Assembly (NCBI GenBank): GCA_966252075.1
Contig: CBINNP010000229.1
Coordinates: 1 to 5,980 of the forward strand
DNA length: 5,980 nt
Source of the DNA: Solimonas sp966252075
Lineage (GTDB): Bacteria; Pseudomonadota; Gammaproteobacteria; Nevskiales; Nevskiaceae
Direction of reading: 5' to 3'
Shown: piece by piece, positions 1 to 5,980 of the stretch
Numbering within the stretch: position 1 is the first letter of the stretch
How the letters are laid out: each line of letters opens with the position of its first letter
Translations under genes and position numbers: made by a program
The notes under the pieces: model-generated
Databases searched by the model: none
Told to the model about the DNA's origin: nothing
What the model saw: the letters and a program-made list of their open reading frames with translations, nothing else

Positions 1-426
1 GCCCGCCACCTGACGCGGGCGATCGCGCTGGCGGCGCCGCGGCGCATCGTGCGGCCGTTCCGCGACCTGGCGCCGGCGCTGGCGCCGCTGATCGAGGACA
101 CCAAGCCCTCGGCCTGGGGCCTGGCGACCGCCGAGGAGCGCCGGCTGTTCGCCGACCTCTGCGCGCGGCTGCCGCTGCGCGATGCCGGCCTGCAGGACCG
201 CCTGGTCCGCCACAACGTCGAACTGCTGCTGCACGAGCCGCTGACCGGCCGCCAGGCGGAACTGCTGCTGCTGCTCGAAGCCGGCCTGAGCAACCAGCAG
301 ATCGCCGACCGCCTAGACCTGACGCTGAGCACCGTCAAGGGCCACCTGCAGCGCCTCTATGCCAAGCTCGGCGCCTCCAGTCGCGCGGCGGCGCTGGCGC
401 GCGCGCGGGTGCTCAAGCTGCTCTGA
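1..426 (+). CDS. LuxR-type (MalT-like) transcriptional regulator, C-terminal fragment
   Basis: The frame is open from the first base, so the gene begins upstream and 141 residues are visible; an internal GTG at 49 is probably not the true start. Residues 1-80 form a helical, Ala/Leu/Arg-rich stretch (IVRPFRDLAPALAPLI near 16-31) of the kind that precedes the DNA-binding domain in large MalT-type ATP-dependent LuxR regulators. Residues 81-141 are a classic LuxR helix-turn-helix: LTGRQAELLLLLEAGLSNQQ, then IADRL, then the recognition helix STVKGHLQRLYAKLG. The protein should bind DNA as a cytoplasmic transcription activator. The ATPase and sensor parts are not in view, so the inducer and regulon are unknown. 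MalT-like membership is inferred from the linker and is less certain than the HTH call. It ends with TGA 86 bp before the next gene on the same strand. Confidence 0.85.
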   Translation, partial: ARHLTRAIALAAPRRIVRPFRDLAPALAPLIEDTKPSAWGLATAEERRLFADLCARLPLRDAGLQDRLVRHNVELLLHEPLTGRQAELLLLLEAGLSNQQIADRLDLTLSTVKGHLQRLYAKLGASSRAAALARARVLKLL

Positions 427-512
427 GCGCGGCCGGCCGCCGGCCACGCTGCAGAGCGCAGGGCGATACCGCAGAATCGCCGCATCTTCGTCTCGTCCGG
501 GAATGGATCTGC
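427..512. other. Gap between LuxR-type and HapR-like genes
   Basis: These 86 bp contain a short GC palindrome, GGCCGG-CCG-CCGGCC (431-445), just after the LuxR-type stop. It has no T-run and is weak as a terminator. They also hold a 5-bp dyad, GCGAT (463-467) with ATCGC (476-480), that could be an operator or chance. No convincing promoter boxes are seen, although the HapR-like gene probably needs one here. Confidence 0.3.
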
Positions 513-1157
513 TTGAACGCCAAGCCGACGGCGCGTACGCGCCTGCAGCCAGCCGAACGCCGCGCCCAGCTGCTGCGCTGCGCCATCGGCGCCTTTGCCG
601 AGCACGGCGTGGCGCGCGCCACGCATGCGCACGTGGCCAAGCGCGCCGGCGTCTCGGTGGCCGCGGTGCACTCCTACTTCCGCACGCGCGACGATCTGGT
701 GATGGCGACGCTCGACGTCGTCGAGGCCAAGCTGCTGGCGATCGTCATGGCGATCGACATCAAGCGCCTGAGCGCGACCGAGACGCTGTCGACCATCGCC
801 CGCGATTTCGACGGCGCCGCGCGCCGCGATCCGGACGTCATCAAGGTCTGGCTCGACTGGGGCACCGGCTTTCGCGATCAGGTCTGGCCGCGCTACCGCC
901 TCATGCAGGAGCGCGTCTACGAGCAGGTGCGGCGCGCACTGGCGCGCGGCAAGCGGCTCGGCGAGCTGTCGCCGGCGCTCAATGTGATGGCGGCAACGCG
1001 GCTGTTCGTCGGCGGCGGCCACACCATCGTGCTGATGCGCCTGGGCGGCGCCGGTGAGCGCGAGATCGCGACGCTGATCGATCACCTCGTCAAGAGCGTC
1101 GTCAGCATCGGCCGCGAGGCGGGTCCTGCGGACGCTCGACGCGCCAGGCGCGCATGA
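513..1157 (+). CDS. TetR-family regulator of the HapR/LuxR/OpaR (quorum-sensing master regulator) type
   Basis: This is a complete 214-residue gene with a TTG start. The start is chosen because it puts the RTRLQP motif at residues 8-13, as near the N-terminus as in Vibrio HapR, and a weak GGA lies 5 nt upstream. The in-sequence ATG at 503 is in another frame. Residues about 16-62 are the TetR helix-turn-helix, with AGVSVAAVHSYFRTRDDLV at 45-63. The resemblance to HapR, recalled from memory, is unusually specific: the RTRL.P..R..QL opening, the GV.R..HA.(V/I)A core, VSVA.V..YF.TR.DLV, and in the ligand/dimer domain KVWLDWGTGFRDQVWP at 111-126 against the HapR pattern KVWFEW...RDEVWP. It is expected to be a cytoplasmic dimeric DNA-binding protein that activates or represses density- or surface-related genes; that role is inferred. 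Its 3' end overlaps the convergent TetR gene by 56 bp. Regulation: no clear promoter is seen in the 86-bp upstream gap. Confidence 0.88.
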   Translation: MNAKPTARTRLQPAERRAQLLRCAIGAFAEHGVARATHAHVAKRAGVSVAAVHSYFRTRDDLVMATLDVVEAKLLAIVMAIDIKRLSATETLSTIARDFDGAARRDPDVIKVWLDWGTGFRDQVWPRYRLMQERVYEQVRRALARGKRLGELSPALNVMAATRLFVGGGHTIVLMRLGGAGEREIATLIDHLVKSVVSIGREAGPADARRARRA

Positions 1158-1818
1158 ACAGCCTCACCAGCGATTCCACCCAGCGCCGCCGGCTCAGCGG
1201 GTGGCGCGACGGCTGGATCAGGCCGTAGCGGCCGGCGCCGCTGGCCAGGCCGGCGATCTGCGTGGCGGCGTCGTAGGCGGACTCGATGTCGATCTGGCCA
1301 CTGTCCTTGAGTTGCTGCAGATAGGCCACCAGCGGCTCGATGACGTAGGCCGCGTCGCTGAGCAGCGCGCGGCCGAGCTTGGGGAAGCGCGCCGCCTCGG
1401 CGATCACCATGCGGCTGACGGCGAGATAGCGCGGATCGGTGTAGCCGTCGTAGAGCCGCTCGATGATGTCGCGCAGCACCTGGTCGAGCGGCGCGCCCTG
1501 TTCGACCAGGCCGTCGAGGCTGTTGCGCACGCGCAGCTGCGCGGCGCGGGCGACGTCGACGAACAACTGCTCCTTGCTCTCGAAGTGACGGTACAGCGTG
1601 ATCTTGGCGACGTTGGCCTGGCGCGCGATGCCTTCCATGCTCGCCGCCTGGAAGCCGCGCGCGAGAAAGACGTCCAGCGCCGCGTCGATGATCGCGCTGC
1701 GCAGCGCATGCGCGCGCTCGCGCGTCGGCCGGCCGCGCATGCGCGCGCGCGTCAGCGACGGCGCGGCGCTGCGCGGCCGGGGCGAATCGAGCGTCTTGTC
1801 CATCGGCGGATGATGCAT
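1102..1818 (-). CDS. TetR/AcrR-family transcriptional regulator (AefR-like)
   Basis: The protein has 238 residues from the ATG at 1818. This start is preferred because GGTGA lies 5 nt upstream of it; a GTG at 1827 would add 3 residues and an ATG at 1803 would remove 5, both without a good Shine-Dalgarno sequence. After a basic, disordered-looking leader (1-38), the TetR helix-turn-helix spans about 39-86: AIIDAALDVFLARGF, then SMEGIARQANVAKITLYRHF, then SKEQLF. The C-terminal domain contains RMVIAEAARFPKLGRAL, a signature I associate with AefR-like TetR regulators, whose members often control efflux or secondary-metabolite genes. The ligand is unknown. The gene is divergent from the metallophosphoesterase gene, about 60 bp away, so it may repress that gene and itself. 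Its last 56 bp overlap, in antisense, the end of the HapR-like gene. Confidence 0.9.
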   Translation of the reverse strand: MHHPPMDKTLDSPRPRSAAPSLTRARMRGRPTRERAHALRSAIIDAALDVFLARGFQAASMEGIARQANVAKITLYRHFESKEQLFVDVARAAQLRVRNSLDGLVEQGAPLDQVLRDIIERLYDGYTDPRYLAVSRMVIAEAARFPKLGRALLSDAAYVIEPLVAYLQQLKDSGQIDIESAYDAATQIAGLASGAGRYGLIQPSRHPLSRRRWVESLVRLFMRAWRVERPQDPPRGRC

Positions 1819-1880
1819 CAGCGTCACCGCGCGCGGCAGCGTCCTTGAAAATGGCGCGACCCGGCACCAGCTTCAGGACG
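1819..1880. promoter_or_regulatory. Divergent control region between TetR and metallophosphoesterase genes
   Basis: About 60 bp separates the two divergent starts and must hold both promoters unless they lie inside the genes. The arms CGTCCT (1840-1845) and AGGACG (1875-1880) form a perfect 6-bp inverted repeat around a 29-nt spacer, each flanked outward by GCGGC/GCCGC at slightly unequal spacing. TTGAAA at 1845-1850 resembles a -35 box (5 of 6 to TTGACA), but no convincing -10 follows at 16-18 bp. An operator for the adjacent TetR protein would be expected here from family habit. The exact site is not evident, and the repeat could be chance in such GC-rich DNA. Confidence 0.3.
1824..1828 (-). 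promoter_or_regulatory. Ribosome binding site of the minus-strand TetR gene
   Basis: Read on the minus strand this is GGTGA, 5 nt before the ATG at 1818. It is the best Shine-Dalgarno match among the three in-frame starts and decides the start chosen. The match to the consensus is partial. Confidence 0.45.
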
Positions 1881-3032
<1,152 letters not shown>

Positions 3033-3045
3033 CACGCAGCCGCGC

Positions 3046-3051
3046 TACGAT
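3046..3051 (+). promoter_or_regulatory. Possible -10 element upstream of the HIT gene
   Basis: TACGAT, within GCTACGATGCGG, matches 4 of 6 bases of the -10 consensus and lies 31 bp before the HIT start. No -35 box stands at normal spacing; CTGACA at 3029-3034 is only 11 bp away. Read-through from the phosphoesterase gene is equally likely. Confidence 0.2.
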
Positions 3052-3082
3052 GCGGGCCCCTTCCTGAACCGGACTCCCCGCG

Positions 3083-3529
3083 ATGATCAGCATCGGCAGC
3101 GCCTACGACCCGCAGAATCCCTTCGCCAAGATCCTGCGCGGCGAACTGCCGAGCCTGAAGCTGCTCGAAGACGCGCACACGCTGGCGATCATGGACATCA
3201 TGCCGCAGGCCGACGGCCACGTTCTGGTCATTCCCAAGGAAGCGGCGGTGACACTGCTGGAACTGTCCGAGGCGGCGACGCTGGCCTGCGTGCGCGTCGC
3301 GCACCGGCTGATGGGCCCGGTACAGCGCGCGATGAACGCCGACGGCGTGATGCTGATGCAGGTCAACGGCAGCGCCGCCGGCCAGACCGTGCCGCACGTG
3401 CACTTCCACGTCATCCCGCGCTACGACGGCGAGCCGCTGCGCATGCACGCGGCGAAGATGGAGGAGCGCAGCAAGCTCGACGCCTTCGCGGCGAAGATCG
3501 GCGCCGAGCTGCAGCGCAGCGGCTCGTAG
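3083..3529 (+). CDS. HIT (histidine triad) family hydrolase
   Basis: This is a complete 148-residue protein, about the usual length for a bacterial HIT protein. The ATG at 3083 is chosen because the family-typical opening YDPQNPFAKILRGELPS begins at residue 8; the Shine-Dalgarno sequence is weak (GGA, 9 nt upstream). MDIMPQADGHVLVIPK near 37-52 is the conserved nucleotide-binding strand region. The signature triad HVHFHV has H105, H107 and H109, of which the middle histidine is the nucleophile in Hint-type enzymes. NGSAAGQTVPH just before it forms the phosphate-contacting loop. Family members hydrolyse nucleoside phosphoramidates or dinucleotide polyphosphates in the cytoplasm; the exact substrate is not determinable here. 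The gene follows the phosphoesterase gene by 50 bp and could be read from the same message. Downstream lies a strong hairpin, then a convergent gene. Confidence 0.93.
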   Translation: MISIGSAYDPQNPFAKILRGELPSLKLLEDAHTLAIMDIMPQADGHVLVIPKEAAVTLLELSEAATLACVRVAHRLMGPVQRAMNADGVMLMQVNGSAAGQTVPHVHFHVIPRYDGEPLRMHAAKMEERSKLDAFAAKIGAELQRSGS

Positions 3530-3552
3530 GCCGAAGCCACCGTCTCGCACTA

Positions 3553-3595
3553 AGCCCGTAGCCCGGCTCGCCTGCGGCGAACCGGGCTACGGGCT
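3553..3595. repeat. REP-like palindromic hairpin between convergent genes
   Basis: The arms AGCCCGTAGCCCGG (3553-3566) and CCGGGCTACGGGCT (3582-3595) pair over 14 bp without error. One C/A mismatch follows, then 5 more pairs (TCGCC with GGCGA) close on a TGC loop. The hairpin fills most of the 69-bp gap between the convergent HIT and large minus-strand genes and begins 3 nt after the latter's stop codon. GTAG next to CCCGG resembles the GTAG-headed repetitive extragenic palindromes of Xanthomonadales and Pseudomonas, which are spread by RAYT transposases. It may also stop transcription or protect mRNA 3' ends from both sides, but no T-run follows on either strand, so it is not a canonical intrinsic terminator. 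REP identity needs a copy count in the genome. Confidence 0.65.
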
Positions 3596-3598
3596 CAT

Positions 3599-5980
3599 TC
3601 ACGGCGCCGGCGTCGTCTCCTCGGGCACCGCCGCGCTGTCCGGATTGGGCGTGGTGTCGGGCGCGCCGCGCGCCGGATAGAGCAGCGGCGTCGCACCCGG
3701 CCGCGGCGCGCGCGGCGTGGTCGGCGTCCAGCCATTGCCGTAGCGATAGCCGGTTTCCGGATTCCAGACGTCGATCGACGAGGTATCGGTGCCGGTCTCG
3801 GTCAGCAGCTCATGCGCGGCGCCGCGATTGGCATTGCTGGACACGGTGCCGTCGCGCCGCGCGAAGGTGTAGCTGGAATCGCCGTCCATCACCCACACCG
3901 TCTCGCCGTTGGGTCCGCGCGTCGCATTGAGTTCGCCGCCGGCGCGCGCCGAGCCGCGGAACTCGCCGCCGGCACCGGGAATCAGGTCGCCATGCTTCAC
4001 CGCGCGGCCAAAGCCCGGCTGGTTCTCCGGCGCGATGATGAAATTGCCCTCGCCGTCGACCGCCCACAGATAGGTGCGATTGGGGTCCAGCTGCGTCACG
4101 TCGATCGGCTGGCCGCGCCGCGCCGTCATCATCTCCGGCGGATTCTGATACGGCATCTCGGTATCGCGGATCGTCTCCGCATTGGCCGGGTCGCCGACGC
4201 GGTTCAGCAGCTCCGCGGAAGGCCGCGTCGGCTCGCGGCCGAGCAGGCGCGTGCGCACCCATTCGACGGCGCTGCTGGCGCCGTTGCGGGTGCCCGTCCA
4301 CATCTCGATGCCGACCACCTTCATGCCACGCCAGCCCTGCGGCAGCGCCGCGCGCCAGCCGACCCAGCCGCGCGGCAGCGTGTTGGGCCGCGTGAAGATG
4401 CCGCCCGGCGGGCCTTTGATGGCGCCGCGCACGCCGAGCGCCAGCGACACCATCGTCACCACGCCCATGGTGCCGCGCTCGGTGCGCTCGCCGTCGCTGA
4501 GCACGCGGTCGGTGACGAAGTCGTGGCCGCTGATGCTCTCGTGGATACCGGTATAACCCACGGTATCGAGCAGGGCGATGCCGGCCGCGGTCCACGGTCG
4601 GCCCGCCAGTTCCGGCTGCTGGCTGCGCGCGCGCAGCGCCAGCACGAAGCCGACCACCAACAGGATCGCGCCGGCGATCATCACCGCCGTCCACGCCGTC
4701 AGGATCACGCCGAAGGCCGCGGCGATCGCCGCGACCACCAGCGCCACCGCGACCATGATCACCAGGCCCAGCACGATCTGCCCGACCGCGCGCAGCAGGC
4801 CCTTCCACCAGGCATCGTCGACCTGCGCGGCGGCATCGGCGGCGCGGTCCTCGACCTGATCGGTGCGCGGCAGGATGGCCTGCTCGATGCTCTCGTCGAC
4901 GCCGCTGGCCAGCTCGCTGCCGAAGCGGTCGGTGATCGCGCGCATGTCGGCCTCGGCCTTGTCGATCGCGCCATCGATCTCGGCCATCACCTGCGTGACG
5001 AGCTGCGCCTGGTCGGCGTCGACGCTGACCTGCGTCTGCCCGGCCTGCTCGGCCTGCCCCTGCAGCACCTGCTCGCCGGCGCTGTCGGCGCCCTGCTGGA
5101 TGCCGTCGGCGGCGCTGCCCGCGGCGGCGCGCACGCCGTCCAGCTGCGTGGCGACCTGCGCGACCAGTGAGGCCATGCCCTCGCCGGCGGCAGCGGCGCG
5201 CGCCGCCAGCTGCGCGCAGCCTTCGGCACCGCCGCTGCGCGCGGCGGCGCGTGAGGCGCCGATCATCTCCAGCATGCCGCTGATCAGCGGCTCGTCGGCG
5301 CCGTTCACCACCGCCTCGGTCTCGGTGTAGCTGGTGTCGAGATTGGCCTGCAGCGAGGCGGCGAGTTCGTCGATCTCGCCGCAGGCGTCGGCGGCCTGCG
5401 CATCGAGCTGCTGCTGCGCGGCGGCGCGGGCGCGCTCGATCCGCGCCAGCTGCGCCTGCTCGGCGGTGTCGAGCGCGGCCAGATCGGCGGCCAGCCGCTG
5501 GTCCAGGCTCGCCGCCGCGCCGGCCTCGCTGTCCTGCAGCGAGGCGATCGCTTCGCTGCCGATCTGCTCCAGCGTCGGCAGCAGATCGCCGCGCGCCTGC
5601 TCGATCTGCGCGTTGACGCTGGCGGCGTACTCGGCGTACTGGCCGGACGATTCGCCGGTGCGCGAGCGGATGTCGGCGGCCAGCTCCGGTTTCTTGGCGC
5701 GGATGTCGGCGGCGCTCTCGCGCGCCACCTCGCGCGCCGCCGCACGCTTGTCCGGATTGGCGTCGCCGCCACCCGGATGGCGCGCCGCCTCGCTGCTGCC
5801 GGCGGCATCGCACTGCGCGGCGGCGCTCTCCAGCGCGGCCTCGGCACGCGCCGCCTCGGCATCGGCCAGCTGCTGCGGACGCGCCGCCTCGGCCTCGGCG
5901 CTGGCGCCGATCCGCGCCGAACGCTGGGCCAGCTGCGCCTCGGCATCGGCGACCGCGGCGGCGGACGCCGCCTCGATGCC
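3599..5980 (-). CDS. Large Ala-rich helical protein with TM hairpin, pre-toxin-like segment and C-terminal module; 5' end outside window
   Basis: The frame is open to the right edge, so 793 C-terminal residues are visible; a GTG at 5728 is internal. Residues 1-390 are a stalk very rich in Ala, Glu, Gln, Asp and Arg, probably long helices or coiled coil, broken near 68-80 by a Gly/Pro patch. Residues 401-449 form two adjacent transmembrane-like helices. Residues 472-519 (LLDTVGYTGIHESISGHDF, then VTDRVLSDGER, RGTMG, SLALGVRGA) resemble the PT-TG pre-toxin segment of polymorphic toxins. Residues 637-750 form a compact, probably beta-rich module with YLWAVDGEGNFIIAPE, VKHGDLIPGAGGEF, ARAGGELN and VWVMDGDSSYTFARRDG. 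The last 40 residues are a Pro/Thr-rich tail. Such stalk/TM/pre-toxin layouts occur in polymorphic toxins and in DUF4157 (eCIS-core) proteins, but the diagnostic N-terminus is not visible. I cannot name an enzymatic activity or catalytic residues. It is convergent with the HIT gene, and no same-strand gene follows within the window. Confidence 0.85.
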   Translation of the reverse strand, partial: GIEAASAAAVADAEAQLAQRSARIGASAEAEAARPQQLADAEAARAEAALESAAAQCDAAGSSEAARHPGGGDANPDKRAAAREVARESAADIRAKKPELAADIRSRTGESSGQYAEYAASVNAQIEQARGDLLPTLEQIGSEAIASLQDSEAGAAASLDQRLAADLAALDTAEQAQLARIERARAAAQQQLDAQAADACGEIDELAASLQANLDTSYTETEAVVNGADEPLISGMLEMIGASRAAARSGGAEGCAQLAARAAAAGEGMASLVAQVATQLDGVRAAAGSAADGIQQGADSAGEQVLQGQAEQAGQTQVSVDADQAQLVTQVMAEIDGAIDKAEADMRAITDRFGSELASGVDESIEQAILPRTDQVEDRAADAAAQVDDAWWKGLLRAVGQIVLGLVIMVAVALVVAAIAAAFGVILTAWTAVMIAGAILLVVGFVLALRARSQQPELAGRPWTAAGIALLDTVGYTGIHESISGHDFVTDRVLSDGERTERGTMGVVTMVSLALGVRGAIKGPPGGIFTRPNTLPRGWVGWRAALPQGWRGMKVVGIEMWTGTRNGASSAVEWVRTRLLGREPTRPSAELLNRVGDPANAETIRDTEMPYQNPPEMMTARRGQPIDVTQLDPNRTYLWAVDGEGNFIIAPENQPGFGRAVKHGDLIPGAGGEFRGSARAGGELNATRGPNGETVWVMDGDSSYTFARRDGTVSSNANRGAAHELLTETGTDTSSIDVWNPETGYRYGNGWTPTTPRAPRPGATPLLYPARGAPDTTPNPDSAAVPEETTPAP

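Noticed and set aside
49..426. A short complete LuxR-type protein starting at the GTG at 49
   Set aside because: The frame is open back to base 1 and the upstream residues continue the family-like helical linker, so a truncated larger gene is more likely.
431..445. GC palindrome after the LuxR-type gene as an intrinsic terminator
   Set aside because: The stem is only 6 bp with a 3-nt loop and no T-run, and such GC strings are common by chance at this base composition.
3812..5170. Long plus-strand open frame (452 codons) opposite the large minus-strand gene
   Set aside because: It is an antisense shadow in GC-rich DNA. Its translation is His/Arg/Ala-rich with no domain logic, while the minus-strand frame has coherent helices, TM segments and motifs and is open to the window edge.
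3599..5728. Taking the GTG at 5728 as the start of the large minus-strand protein
   Set aside because: Translating on from 5729 to 5980 finds no stop and the same Ala/Glu-rich helical composition, so the gene continues off the window.
3812..5980. Firm assignment of the large protein as a DUF4157/eCIS effector
   Set aside because: The defining N-terminal domain and any injection-system genes are outside the window; resemblance of the body alone is not enough, so this stays an inference.

Overview
The window is very GC-rich and densely coding. Codons end almost always in G or C, and non-ATG starts appear (a TTG and possible GTGs). The gene content (a MalT-type LuxR regulator, a HapR/LuxR-type TetR regulator, and a REP-like palindrome beginning GTAG beside CCCGG) suggests a high-GC gammaproteobacterium, perhaps of the Xanthomonadales/Nevskiales sort. 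That placement is an inference; no marker gene is present.

Layout, left to right. (1) Positions 1-426, plus strand: the C-terminal end of a LuxR-type transcription factor whose start lies outside the window. (2) 513-1157, plus: a complete TetR-family regulator closely resembling the HapR/LuxR/OpaR quorum-sensing master regulators of Vibrio. (3) 1102-1818, minus: a second, AefR-like TetR regulator, convergent with the first and overlapping its 3' end by 56 bp. (4) A short divergent control region around 1819-1880. (5) 1881-3032, plus: a membrane-anchored calcineurin-like metallophosphoesterase with all metal-binding motifs. (6) 3083-3529, plus: a histidine-triad (HIT) nucleotide-binding hydrolase. 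(7) 3553-3595: a long, near-perfect REP-like hairpin between convergent genes. (8) 3599-5980, minus: the C-terminal 793 residues of a very large protein that runs off the right edge. It has an alanine-rich helical stalk, a transmembrane hairpin, a pre-toxin-like segment, a compact C-terminal module and a Pro/Thr-rich tail.

The left half is a cluster of three regulators. The minus-strand TetR gene is divergent from the phosphoesterase gene, so local control of one by the other is plausible but unproven. The phosphoesterase and HIT genes run in the same direction with a 50-bp gap and may be co-transcribed; both are housekeeping-type hydrolases.

The most unusual content is the large minus-strand protein. 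Its architecture resembles polymorphic-toxin proteins or proteins associated with extracellular contractile injection systems, but its N-terminus is outside the window. No immunity-like gene follows it, and the C-terminal module matches no enzyme that I can name. I see no RNA genes, CRISPR array, insertion sequence or origin.
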